Source: an uncultured Lachnospiraceae bacterium
GTDB taxonomy: Bacteria; Bacillota; Clostridia; Lachnospirales; Lachnospiraceae
NCBI GenBank assembly: GCA_902790935.1
Contig: CADATP010000003.1
Coordinates: 1-62,119 of the forward strand
DNA length: 62,119 nucleotides
Reading direction: 5' to 3'
Each line of letters starts with the position of its first letter. Position 1 is the stretch's first letter. Under the pieces are notes generated by a model. The model was not told the origin of the DNA. It saw only the letters and a list, made by a program, of their open reading frames with translations, and did no database searches. Shown here in pieces: positions 15,473 through 23,964 of the stretch. Position numbers and translations under genes: made by a program.

Positions 15473-17851
15473 ATGAATAAGCCTATTAATACCCGTTGCG
15501 TAGTTACCGGTCTCGGTATGATCAATGCTATCGGAAACAGCGTGGATGAATGCTGGGACAACGCTCTTATCGGAAAAGAAGGAATTGACGTTGTAAAGTC
15601 GGTTAATGCCGATGAGTGCTACGCTAATCTCGGCGCAGAAGTTGACTGCGATGAGCTTGACAAGTACGAAGGCGTTGACAGAGCTTCCAAGCTTTGCCTT
15701 AAGGCTTCTGAAGAAGCTTTCAAGGATGCCGGGATCGATATGAAGAATGAAGATGCCACAAGATTCGGTGTAATCATGGGAAGCTGTGTCGGCGGCGTAG
15801 TAAGTATCGACAATTACGTAGCTAACGGCGAGAAGACCGAAGACATCAGAAAGATGACCATCTCCCCAATTGCTAACCACGTTGCAAACATGGTTGGTGC
15901 ATGCGGAGTTATTTCAAACGTAGGTAATGCCTGTGCGGCAGGAAGCATCAGCGTAGCGTACGCATGCGAGCTTATCCGTGCCGGAGTTGCTGATATGTTT
16001 ATCGTCGGAGGCGCTGACGCTTTTGCAGCAGTTCCCTTTGCCGGATTCCATGCGCTTCACGCTCTTTCCGAGAAGCCCTGCTCACCTTTCAACCACTCAA
16101 ACGGAATCACTCTCGGTGAAGGTGCCGGAGCAATCGTTGTTGAGTCATATGAGCACGCTAAAAAGAGAAATGCCAAGATTTACTGTGACGTACTTGCAGC
16201 AGGTGTCAGCAGCGATGCACACCACATCACAGCGCCCAGACCCGACGGAATCGGACAGATGTATGCTATCCGTACCGCAATCGCTAATTCCGGCATTAAG
16301 CCTGAAGATATCGGATATGTTAATGCTCACGGAACAGGAACCGCTAAAAATGACGAGGCGGAGTTCCTTTCACTTCATGCGATCTTCGACGATGTAAACG
16401 ACGATCTCTCTGTAAGCTCCACTAAGGCAATGGTTGGACACTGCCTCGGTGCAGCAGGAGCTATCGAAGCGGTATATGCGATCAAGGCTCTTACAACAGA
16501 CATCATTCCTCCCACCATCGGTTATACCGAGGAGGATCTTGAGGCTCTTAAGGAAAAGGCAGGAAAGATTGACTTTATGCCTAACAAAAAGAGAGAAAAG
16601 AAGCTTGATTACGTTATGAGCAACTCTTTCGCATTCGGTGGAAGCAATGCAAGTATCATCTTCTCAAAGGGTGAAGGAAACGTAGCCGAGGTTTGCAATG
16701 ACGAGCCCATCTATATTACAGGTATGGGTATTGTCAGCCCTCTCGGAAACGGTGTTTCCAACTATATCGAGAAGGTTAAGGCAGGAGAGACTATTGACAG
16801 TAATTCAGTTTTCTCCGAGACCACCAAGGAAGATTATGATAAGTATGACGTAAAGATGGCATTTTACCGTAAGCTTGATAAGCTTTCTCTTATGCAGGTT
16901 GTTTCCGGCCTTGAGGCCCTTGAGAGCGCAGGAATCGAGATCGCAGACGACAAGGCTGAGGATTACGGTATGATCATCGGTACCGATGACGGACCTCTTA
17001 CCACAGTTTACAAGTTCCAGGAGAACATCAATACAAACGGTACAAAGAGCGGATCTGCATTCAACTTCCCCAATACAGTTTACAATGCAGCCGGCGGATA
17101 TCTTTCAATCAAGACAAATATGCGCGGCGTAAACGTAACCGTAACCAACGGCGCTCAGTCAGGTATGAGCTCACTTTGCTACGCTTACAATGAGATCCGC
17201 CAGAACCATGCAAAGGTTATGCTTGCCACCGGTACTGACGAGAACAGCGATGTTATGGAAAAGCTTTATCGCCAGCTCGGAAGCGTTGCCAAAGGAAAGG
17301 CAGAGCTTTACAAGAATACAGGTATGGCAATGAGCGACGGAAGTACAACTGTTGTACTTGAAAGCGCAGAGAGCGCAAACGCAAGAGGTGCTAAGAAGTA
17401 CGCACAGGTCGCAGGATACGGTATGACCCACGCCGTTACCGAGTACGGTAAGGTAGCCGGAACCGATAAGGGACTTGAGGATGCCATCGCCATCGCACTT
17501 AAGGATGCAGGAATCACTGTTTCCGATATCGATGCAGTTTACGGCTTCGGAAACGGTGAAGAAGCAGTTGATAATATCGAAAAGAACGTATACGGAAAGC
17601 TCATCGGAGCAAAGACCCCCGTTCACAACGTAAGAGCATATGTCGGAGAAAGCCGCAGCGCAGCCTGCGCTCTTTCAATCGCTACTGCAGCCCTTACTTT
17701 AAGCGGTGAGCTTGGTTCAGAGCAGAAAGCATTCTTCTTCGGAGATACAGTTACTGAAGGAAAGGCTGATACTTCAGCTTATAAGTATGTACTTGCAACA
17801 GCAGGTTCCGAAGGCGGATCCTACTGCGCTGTTGTACTTAAGAAGGCTTAA
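15473..17851 (+). CDS. Tandem ketosynthase: active KS fused to a catalytically dead, CLF-like KS
   Basis: The start is the ATG at 15473 behind ACAGGAG; the product has 792 residues, twice the size of FabF. The first half (about 1-405) is a full beta-ketoacyl-ACP synthase with nucleophile Cys154 in NACAAG, His286 in NAHGTGT and His323 in GHCLGAAGA. The second half (about 412-792) has the same fold landmarks (PIYITGMGIVSPLG, ATAGSEGGSYCAVVL) but reads NGAQSG at 559-564, so the Cys is missing and a Gln (562) sits next to it. Neither histidine motif survives (GFGNGE and ESRSAACAL). A condensing KS beside a Cys-to-Gln partner is the hallmark of KS-alpha/chain-length-factor pairs; here both are in one chain. 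It probably elongates an ACP-bound chain whose length the second half sets. Confidence 0.9.
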   Translation: MNKPINTRCVVTGLGMINAIGNSVDECWDNALIGKEGIDVVKSVNADECYANLGAEVDCDELDKYEGVDRASKLCLKASEEAFKDAGIDMKNEDATRFGVIMGSCVGGVVSIDNYVANGEKTEDIRKMTISPIANHVANMVGACGVISNVGNACAAGSISVAYACELIRAGVADMFIVGGADAFAAVPFAGFHALHALSEKPCSPFNHSNGITLGEGAGAIVVESYEHAKKRNAKIYCDVLAAGVSSDAHHITAPRPDGIGQMYAIRTAIANSGIKPEDIGYVNAHGTGTAKNDEAEFLSLHAIFDDVNDDLSVSSTKAMVGHCLGAAGAIEAVYAIKALTTDIIPPTIGYTEEDLEALKEKAGKIDFMPNKKREKKLDYVMSNSFAFGGSNASIIFSKGEGNVAEVCNDEPIYITGMGIVSPLGNGVSNYIEKVKAGETIDSNSVFSETTKEDYDKYDVKMAFYRKLDKLSLMQVVSGLEALESAGIEIADDKAEDYGMIIGTDDGPLTTVYKFQENINTNGTKSGSAFNFPNTVYNAAGGYLSIKTNMRGVNVTVTNGAQSGMSSLCYAYNEIRQNHAKVMLATGTDENSDVMEKLYRQLGSVAKGKAELYKNTGMAMSDGSTTVVLESAESANARGAKKYAQVAGYGMTHAVTEYGKVAGTDKGLEDAIAIALKDAGITVSDIDAVYGFGNGEEAVDNIEKNVYGKLIGAKTPVHNVRAYVGESRSAACALSIATAALTLSGELGSEQKAFFFGDTVTEGKADTSAYKYVLATAGSEGGSYCAVVLKKA

Positions 17852-17874
17852 TATAGGCAGAAAGGGAAGATCAA

Positions 17875-18624
17875 ATGGAAAATGTACAGGAAGTAAAAAC
17901 TGCCCTTGTAACAGGTGCGTCAAGAGGTATAGGCAGAGCCTGCGCCATCGCTCTCGGAAAGGCAGGATATAAGGTAGGAGTTAACTACAACTCCAACGAA
18001 GCCGCTGCACAGGAAGTTGTTAAGGCAATCGAAGAGGCCGGAAGCGAAGCAATCGCCATCAAGGCCAATGCCTCAAATCTTAAGGAAGTACAGGATATGA
18101 TGCGTACCTTCGTTAAGACCTTCGGAAAGATCGATCTTCTTGTAAATAATGCAGGTATCGTTAAGGATGAATATGTTATGATGATGAATCCCGATACCAT
18201 AGATATGTGTCTTGATCTCAATATCAAGGGATATCTCTACTGTTCACAGCAGGCGGCTGTCAAGATGTTCTCCAAGAAGAAGGGATGCATCGTTAACGTT
18301 TCATCCGTCAGCTCTGTACTTGCTGTTCCCGGACAGTCTGTATACAGCTCAACCAAGGGAGCTGTTAACTCTATGACAGCTACTATGGCAAAGGAACTTG
18401 CGCCCTACGGAATCAGAGTAAACGCAGTAGCTCCCGGATTTATCGCTACAGAGATGATCGAGGCAATACCTGAGGAAAAGAGAGAACAGTACATTAAGGA
18501 TATTCCCCTCGGAAGATTCGGAACGGCGGATGAGGTCGCAAATGCGGTAGTTATGCTTGCAAGCGATGCATGCTCATATGTTACCGGACAGGTTCTCGTA
18601 CTTGACGGAGGACTCAGCTTATGA
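17875..18624 (+). CDS. fabG: 3-oxoacyl-ACP reductase (SDR family)
   Basis: This enzyme reduces the beta-keto group made by the ketosynthase, using NAD(P)H. The 249-residue short-chain dehydrogenase has the cofactor loop TGASRGIGRA (residues 13-22), NNAG, the catalytic Ser in VSSVSSV, the YSSTK pair (Tyr-X3-Lys) and a C-terminus ending VLVLDGGLSL, all typical of FabG. It starts 23 bases after the ketosynthase stop and overlaps the dehydratase gene by 4 bases (ATGA). The assignment to acyl-ACP rather than another ketone rests on the context and family resemblance. Confidence 0.92.
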   Translation: MENVQEVKTALVTGASRGIGRACAIALGKAGYKVGVNYNSNEAAAQEVVKAIEEAGSEAIAIKANASNLKEVQDMMRTFVKTFGKIDLLVNNAGIVKDEYVMMMNPDTIDMCLDLNIKGYLYCSQQAAVKMFSKKKGCIVNVSSVSSVLAVPGQSVYSSTKGAVNSMTATMAKELAPYGIRVNAVAPGFIATEMIEAIPEEKREQYIKDIPLGRFGTADEVANAVVMLASDACSYVTGQVLVLDGGLSL

Positions 18625-19064
18625 TGAATATTAACGAGGTTCAAAAGAGGATTAAACAGCGTCCCCCGTTTCAGATGATCGAAAAGATCGTCGAGATAAG
18701 AGACGGAGAGTACGCAAAGGGAATTAAAAACGTATCCATCAATGAGCCCTATTTTATGGGTCATTTCCCTGATACCCCTATAATGCCCGGCGTGCTCCTT
18801 ATCGAAGCAGCTGCACAGCTTTGCTCCGTGACCATAGAGAGCGAAGGGACCGACGAGAGCCTTATCTACGTTCTTCTTAAGGTTGATGAGTTCAAATTTG
18901 TTAAGCCCGTAATTCCCGGTGACGTATGCGAGATCGAAGTAACCAAGACTGCAGGCGGTGCAGGCCTCGTAAAATTCGACGTGAAGATTTCCGTCGACGG
19001 CGCCCTCCGCGCCAAGGGCAAACTCGCTTTCACATCGATGCCCAAGGAAGCGGTATACAATTAA
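18621..19064 (+). CDS. fabZ: 3-hydroxyacyl-ACP dehydratase (FabZ-like hotdog)
   Basis: The 147-residue hotdog protein removes water from 3-hydroxyacyl-ACP to give trans-2-enoyl-ACP. Catalytic His48 in GHFPDTPIMPG and Glu62 in LIEAAAQL match FabZ. The start ATG at 18621 overlaps the fabG stop; a second ATG follows at 18624. Sequence such as RPPFQMIEKIVE near the N-terminus is normal for FabZ. No enoyl reductase gene accompanies it in this block. Downstream lies a 370-base structured spacer before fabD. Confidence 0.9.
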   Translation: MMNINEVQKRIKQRPPFQMIEKIVEIRDGEYAKGIKNVSINEPYFMGHFPDTPIMPGVLLIEAAAQLCSVTIESEGTDESLIYVLLKVDEFKFVKPVIPGDVCEIEVTKTAGGAGLVKFDVKISVDGALRAKGKLAFTSMPKEAVYN

Positions 19065-19077
19065 TGCAATAAACTCG

Positions 19078-19406
19078 GGCCTAGGCCGCACATATTATTT
19101 CCTGCGCGAAGATAACACTCCGTATTGCGCACTCAATAACATGTACGCCCTCTCCCTCGAGTATTCCATAAGAGGCGAGAACTTAGATTTATAAGTGGAC
19201 TCCCGCGAGTGTGATTCAATCCGGTCTCGGGCACATTGCCGGATTGAACATCACGCTCGACCAACTGCTGTATACAGCCACCGAATATAAATATGCACTT
19301 CGAAGAGCGTCCGCAGTGTCGGCACTTAGCAAGAACGCAGTTCGCGCTTAGTACCGCTACACGAGGACACCGACGATAGTGAACTCTGAGAAGTGCATAT
19401 TCATAT
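19078..19406 (+). ncRNA. Highly structured noncoding region between fabZ and fabD
   Basis: The 370 bases between fabZ and fabD hold no plausible gene but a chain of strong stems. The main ones are: CGAGTGTGATTCAATCCGG (19206-19224) pairing with 19239-19259 over 19 bp with one wobble and a 2-nt bulge; a 12-base palindrome GCTGTATACAGC (19267-19278); and a long-range stem joining 19285-19307 to 19384-19406 (about 20 bp). The last encloses an inner hairpin around 19332-19356 (ACTTAGC...GCTTAGT, with GAAC/GTTC). Smaller stems precede them: GGCCTAGGCC (19078-19087), TGCGC/GCGCA, CGCC-TCT/AGAGGCG and ACTTA/TAAGT. CCC/GAG at 19202-19209 could alternatively pair with CTCGGG (19226-19231). It ends 28 bases before fabD. 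This may be an unrecognised cis-regulatory RNA, a processed ncRNA, or the remnant of a mobile element. Confidence 0.5.
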
Positions 19407-19433
19407 GAGGTGGCGTCAGAGAAAGGAAGAGAC

Positions 19434-20390
19434 ATGTCAAAACGTGTTTTTATGTTTCCCGGCCAGGGAAGCCAGTACATCGGAATGGCGAAGGATTTTT
19501 ACGACGCCTATCCCGAATCAAAGGAAGTTTTTGAGAAGGCAAGCGCAGCCGCAGGATTCTCTGTAGAGCAGCTTTGCTTTGAAGAAAACGAAAAATTAAA
19601 CATTACAGAGTATACCCAGATTTGTATGCTCGCAGCTGAAGCGGCAATCTACGCAGCAGTTGTAAAAGAAGGCATCACATGCGATGTAACCGCAGGTTTA
19701 AGCCTTGGCGAGTACGGAGCACTTATCGCATCCGGTGCACTTACCATGGAGGATGCGTTCAAGGTTGTAAGAAAGCGCGGAATGTTTATGCAGGCGGCTG
19801 TTCCCGAAGGCGGAGCAATGGCTGCTATACTTAACCTTGACCCTTCGGTTGTTGCTGATGTATGCAAGGAAGTACAGGAAGCAGGCCCTGCGGCAGACGC
19901 CGGAAGTTACACACTTCCCTACGTTGTATCCGTAGCTAACTACAACAGCCCTGTACAGATCGTTATTACAGGAAGAGAAGATGCGGTTAAAAAGGCATCA
20001 GATCTTTGCGTTGAGCGCGGCGCAAGAAGAGCGGTTCCTCTTAAGGTAAGCGGACCTTTCCATTCAGCTCTCTTAGAGGGCGCAGGAAAGCAGCTCGGCG
20101 AAGTGCTTGAAACCGTTACCATAAACGACATTAAAGTTCCTTATCTTGCAAACGTTAATGCAGATTATGTAACGGACAGCACGCAGGTTAAGCCTCTACT
20201 TACAGCACAGGTTTCATCATCAGTTAGGTGGCAGCAGACTCTCGAAAGACTTCTTGCTGACGGAGCAGACGAGTTTGTGGAGATCGGACCCGGAAGCACA
20301 CTTACAGGTTTTGTTAAGAAGCTTAACAAAGATGTTAAGACAGTGAATATTGAAAAGTTAGAAGACCTTAAGGCATATCTCGAGGCATAG
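19434..20390 (+). CDS. fabD: Malonyl-CoA:ACP transacylase
   Basis: FabD loads malonyl groups onto ACP for chain elongation. The start is the ATG at 19434 behind AAAGGAAGAG; a GTG at 19410 lies in the RNA stem. The 318-residue product has FPGQGSQYIGM near the N-terminus, nucleophile Ser90 in AGLSLGEYGAL (the common form is GHSLGEY) and catalytic His210 in SGPFHSALL. Length and ending are normal. It is followed within 10 bases by accDA. Confidence 0.93.
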   Translation: MSKRVFMFPGQGSQYIGMAKDFYDAYPESKEVFEKASAAAGFSVEQLCFEENEKLNITEYTQICMLAAEAAIYAAVVKEGITCDVTAGLSLGEYGALIASGALTMEDAFKVVRKRGMFMQAAVPEGGAMAAILNLDPSVVADVCKEVQEAGPAADAGSYTLPYVVSVANYNSPVQIVITGREDAVKKASDLCVERGARRAVPLKVSGPFHSALLEGAGKQLGEVLETVTINDIKVPYLANVNADYVTDSTQVKPLLTAQVSSSVRWQQTLERLLADGADEFVEIGPGSTLTGFVKKLNKDVKTVNIEKLEDLKAYLEA

Positions 20391-20399
20391 AGGTTTAAG

Positions 20400-22043
20400 A
20401 TGGGAAACAATGTTGAAACATGCCCCGGCTGTAAAGCTGAGGTTGAGTGGTCCAAAGTAAAGGAGAACAATTATGTTTGTCCTGAATGCGGAAGACTTTT
20501 TAGGGTATGGACCGACAATAGAATAAAAATGATTGCCGATCAGGGAACATTTGAAGAAATGTTTAGCGAGATCGGAACAACAAATGTACTCGGAACTCCC
20601 GAGTATGAAGAAAAATTCAAACAGGCTCAGGAAAAGACAGGACTTTCGGAAGGCGTAACCGTTGGCAAGTGCCTCATCGGAGGACATGAAGCCGCCCTTG
20701 GAGTTATAGATTCAAGATTCCTTATGGGAAGTATGGGACACGCGGTCGGCGACCGTATCACAAGCGTAGTTGAATACGCTACAAAGGAAAAACTTCCCGT
20801 TATTCTTTTCTGCTGTTCGGGCGGAGCAAGAATGCAGGAGGGTATAGTTTCTCTTATGCAGATGGAGAAAACATCCGCTGCCTTGAAGAAACATTCGGAA
20901 GCCGGACTTTTATATATTTCAGTTTTGACAGACCCGACAACCGGCGGAGTTACCGCAAGCTTTGCGATGCTTGGAGATATTATCCTCGCGGAGCCCGACG
21001 CTATGATCGGATTCGCCGGACCCAGAGTTATTGAACAGACTATCGGCGAGAAGCTTCCTGAGGGCTTCCAGAGAGCGGAGTTCCAGCTCGAGCATGGTTT
21101 TGTAGACAGGGTTGTGGAGAGAAAAGATTTAAAACCCACTTTGGTTAAAATTCTTGAAATCCACTCAAAGAAGGGCAAGTACGCTGATTTCAAAGAATCA
21201 GATGAAAAGGTGTACTACGGACCTACCGAGATCATGAAGGAGCGTGCCGCAAAGGCAGAGACTCTTTCAGCCTGGCAGAAGGTTCAGGAAGCCAGAAAGG
21301 TATCAAGACTTGGTGCTGCCGAGTATATAGGAGCGATCTTTGACGACTTTATAGAGCTCCACGGAGACAGATATTTCAGAGATGATCCGGCTATTATGGG
21401 CGGTATCGCTTATCTTGACGGTCAGCCGGTTACCGTGATCGGCGTAAACAGAGGACGAAGCTTTGATGAGTGCCGGGCACACAATTTCGGTATGCCCTCA
21501 CCTGAAGGATACAGAAAAGCTTTAAGACTTATGAAACAGGCGGAAAAGTTCGGACGCCCTATTATTACATTTGTTAATACTTCCGGAGCATATCCCGGTA
21601 AGGAAGCCGAGGAAAACGGTCAGGGAGAAGCGATTGCAAGAAACCTTTTTGAAATGTCTTCTCTTAAGACCCCGGTTCTTGCCATAATGATCGGAGAAGG
21701 CGGAAGCGGCGGAGCTATTGCCCTTGCTGTCGGAAATGAAGTATGGATGACGGAGAATGCAATCTATTCGATCCTCTCACCCGAGGGATTCTCTTCTATC
21801 CTATGGAAGGACGGAAGCCGTAAGGAAGAAGCTTCTGAGGTTATGAAGATTACCGCGCAGGATCTCAAAAAGCTCGGAGTTATTGAGGAGATCATTCCCG
21901 AATACGGCGGAGCTGATGAGGCGGCTTTATCCTCTATTGCCAGCGATATGAAGGGCAGAATCAGAGCATTCCTTACAAAGGTAGAAGGAAAGAGCGGCGA
22001 GCAGCTTGCCGAGGAAAGATACGCTCGGTTTAGAAAGTTTTAA
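20400..22043 (+). CDS. accDA: Acetyl-CoA carboxylase carboxyltransferase, fused beta-alpha subunits
   Basis: This protein moves CO2 from carboxybiotin to acetyl-CoA, making malonyl-CoA. AccD and AccA, separate in most bacteria, are joined here in one 547-residue chain. The beta part (1 to about 265) starts with a C4 zinc ribbon (Cys8, Cys11, Cys27, Cys30) and has SGGARMQEG; the alpha part (about 285-547) has [15 protein letters not shown] and [11 protein letters not shown]. Such fusions are known in Clostridia. The biotin carrier (AccB) and biotin carboxylase (AccC) are not in the window and must be encoded elsewhere. Last member of the acyl-chain block. Confidence 0.94.
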   Translation: MGNNVETCPGCKAEVEWSKVKENNYVCPECGRLFRVWTDNRIKMIADQGTFEEMFSEIGTTNVLGTPEYEEKFKQAQEKTGLSEGVTVGKCLIGGHEAALGVIDSRFLMGSMGHAVGDRITSVVEYATKEKLPVILFCCSGGARMQEGIVSLMQMEKTSAALKKHSEAGLLYISVLTDPTTGGVTASFAMLGDIILAEPDAMIGFAGPRVIEQTIGEKLPEGFQRAEFQLEHGFVDRVVERKDLKPTLVKILEIHSKKGKYADFKESDEKVYYGPTEIMKERAAKAETLSAWQKVQEARKVSRLGAAEYIGAIFDDFIELHGDRYFRDDPAIMGGIAYLDGQPVTVIGVNRGRSFDECRAHNFGMPSPEGYRKALRLMKQAEKFGRPIITFVNTSGAYPGKEAEENGQGEAIARNLFEMSSLKTPVLAIMIGEGGSGGAIALAVGNEVWMTENAIYSILSPEGFSSILWKDGSRKEEASEVMKITAQDLKKLGVIEEIIPEYGGADEAALSSIASDMKGRIRAFLTKVEGKSGEQLAEERYARFRKF

Positions 22044-22155
22044 TAATTTGCAGGTCTTTTAAAAACTAAATATTTATCCGATTACACCGATATCTTAAGC
22101 AACAGATGAATAGTAAGTGCAAGGATGTGCTTTTGTTTAACATGGAGGTGTAAAC

Positions 22156-22797
22156 ATAGGAAGAAGTTTCAAAAACAATAAAGGATTATCCCTTATTGAA
22201 CTAATAATCGTTATTGCCATTATGGCGGTTTTGGTGGGAATTATCACTCCCATGTTTGTAAAACATATAGAGAAGTCAAAGAAGGCAAAGGATGTTTGGA
22301 CAGCAGATCAGATCGCAAAAGCGGTTCAGGTTGCTTTCATCGAAAATCCCGAGGCTGAAGAGGCTTTTGAAAGCTGGACCGGATCTCAGTATACTGTTAG
22401 CGCTACCGTAAACGGGGTAACAAGTTCTTATAAAGTTTGTCTTGTCGCTTCAAGCGGTACCCAGAATACCAATAAGGTTTCAAACTGCTTTAACGGAGGA
22501 TCGAAACCTTTTTATGTAAGCAAGACTGACGGAAGCGATGGCTTCTACGGGTGTATAAATGAACAGCTTGGTCTTGATACAAAGAAGATGAACAGCGCCA
22601 TTACTCCCAAGTATTCAAAGAAAAAAGAGGGAGTTACTTCTATCGGAGGAAGAGCGCCGGGAGTGCTTGACAGATACAGGATAGTAAAGAGAGTCGACAA
22701 CGGCCAGATGGAAATCTGGGCAGCTCAGGCAAACCCTTACGGCGGATTCCCCGTATACAGATTGTGGCCTGTACCGGATGATATTTATTTCGAGTAA
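22156..22797 (+). CDS. Type IV pilin-like protein with apparent ATA start
   Basis: The frame carries a classic prepilin signal: NNKG followed by LSLIELIIVIAI, with cleavage after Gly and Glu at position 5 of the mature protein. To include it, translation must begin upstream of the first ATG (22222). GGAGG at 22144-22148 is seven bases before an in-frame ATA at 22156; a stop (TAA, 22138) lies above and there is no ATG, GTG or TTG between. So either ATA is the real start codon, or an ATG was lost. The 213-residue protein has one N-terminal membrane/assembly helix and a hydrophilic globular part ending PVYRLWPVPDDIYFE. No secretion ATPase, prepilin peptidase or other pilin gene is nearby. Confidence 0.75.
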   Translation: MGRSFKNNKGLSLIELIIVIAIMAVLVGIITPMFVKHIEKSKKAKDVWTADQIAKAVQVAFIENPEAEEAFESWTGSQYTVSATVNGVTSSYKVCLVASSGTQNTNKVSNCFNGGSKPFYVSKTDGSDGFYGCINEQLGLDTKKMNSAITPKYSKKKEGVTSIGGRAPGVLDRYRIVKRVDNGQMEIWAAQANPYGGFPVYRLWPVPDDIYFE

Positions 22798-22827
22798 AAA
22801 CTTAAGACTTTATATGAATCAAAACAG

Positions 22828-22853
22828 CGGCAACTTGTAGGGTTGCCGTTTTT
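22828..22853 (+). terminator. Rho-independent terminator after the pilin gene
   Basis: CGGCAAC (22828-22834) pairs with GTTGCCG (22842-22848), followed by TTTTTG. It separates the pilin gene from prmA. Confidence 0.85.
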
Positions 22854-22909
22854 GTGTTATTCTTAAAGGAGATTTTTTATCGCAAACAGGCGATTTTTGG
22901 AGACTATTT

Positions 22910-23911
22910 ATGCGTTGGATGAGATATAGGATTAAAACAAAAACAGAGGCTGAGGATATTATTATCTCCACTCTTTACGATATAGGGCTTGAAGGGGCAC
23001 AGATAGAAGATAAGATACCTCTCACGCCCCTTGAAAAAGAGCAGATGTTTGTCGATATTTTGCCGGATGCCCAAGATGACGACGGAGTAGCGTACCTTAA
23101 CTTTTTCGTTGAGCTTGAAGAAAACGGAAAAGTACTGGTAGAGGGTGAGGAAACCGCTCCCGAAGAGCTAAAGGACAGGATTCAGGCAGAGCTTGACGAG
23201 CTTAAGGAGTTTAACTTAGATATAGGCGAGGGCTCGATCGAGCTTGAAAGTACTGAGGATATTGACTGGATCAACAACTGGAAACAGTATTTCCATCATT
23301 TTTATATAGATGATATACTTGTCATCCCTTCATGGGAAGAAATCCCTGAGGATGACAAGGCAAAGATGGTATTTCATATAGACCCGGGAACAGCATTCGG
23401 AACGGGGATGCATGAGACGACCCAGCTTTGTATCCGTCAGATAAGGAAATATGTTACTTCAGACACGGAACTTCTCGATGTGGGTACCGGAAGCGGAATT
23501 CTCGGAATCCTGTCTTTAATGATGGGAGCGAAACACGTAGTCGGAACGGACCTTGACCCTTGCGCCGTACCTGCGGTTGCGGACAATTTAAAGAATAACG
23601 GCGTCAGCGAGGAAGGCTTCGATCTGATAATCGGAAATATTATTACCGAGAAGGAAATTCAGGATAAGGCGGGATACGAAAAGTACGATATCGTAGTTGC
23701 GAACATCTTAGCGGATGTGCTTGTGCCGCTTACCCCTGTTATCGTAAGTCAGATGAAAAAGGGTGCCGTATATATTACATCCGGAATCCTTAATGACAAT
23801 GATAAAGAATTCAGAGTAAAGAAGGCTTGCTCCGAAGCAGGACTGGAAGTGATCGAGACAACTTACCAGGGTGAATGGTGCTCGGTAACAGCTAAAAAGC
23901 CGGTAAGTTAA
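22910..23911 (+). CDS. prmA: Ribosomal protein L11 methyltransferase
   Basis: PrmA trimethylates lysines and the N-terminus of ribosomal protein L11, using S-adenosylmethionine. The 333-residue product has an N-terminal substrate domain and a Rossmann methyltransferase domain with the signature DPGTAFGTGMHETTQLC (about 157-173), LLDVGTGSGILGI and VVANILADVLVPL. The ATG at 22910 follows TTTGGAGAC. Downstream rsmE is a usual neighbour of prmA in Firmicutes; here a CobL-like gene separates them. Confidence 0.93.
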   Translation: MRWMRYRIKTKTEAEDIIISTLYDIGLEGAQIEDKIPLTPLEKEQMFVDILPDAQDDDGVAYLNFFVELEENGKVLVEGEETAPEELKDRIQAELDELKEFNLDIGEGSIELESTEDIDWINNWKQYFHHFYIDDILVIPSWEEIPEDDKAKMVFHIDPGTAFGTGMHETTQLCIRQIRKYVTSDTELLDVGTGSGILGILSLMMGAKHVVGTDLDPCAVPAVADNLKNNGVSEEGFDLIIGNIITEKEIQDKAGYEKYDIVVANILADVLVPLTPVIVSQMKKGAVYITSGILNDNDKEFRVKKACSEAGLEVIETTYQGEWCSVTAKKPVS

Positions 23912-23964
23912 GATCTTTTGATTTAAAGGGTATTGGGAAAACAAATGTATATTGGGAGGTAACT

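Noticed and set aside
15473-17851. Aromatic type II polyketide synthase
   Set aside because: A KS-CLF-like pair is present but there is no cyclase, aromatase or tailoring oxygenase; an alkyl or polyene product is more consistent.
19285-19406. Integron attC site or insertion-sequence end in the fabZ-fabD spacer
   Set aside because: No paired core sites of the attC type, no integrase or transposase, and no target-site duplication could be seen; a remnant cannot be fully excluded.
19133-19480. Minus-strand open frame of 115 residues across the fabZ-fabD spacer
   Set aside because: It crosses RNA-like stems, shows no domain, has no ribosome site and overlaps the fabD start.
22222-22797. Start of the pilin gene at the first ATG (22222)
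   Set aside because: It would remove the whole prepilin signal and has no ribosome binding site; the GGAGG lies at 22144-22148.
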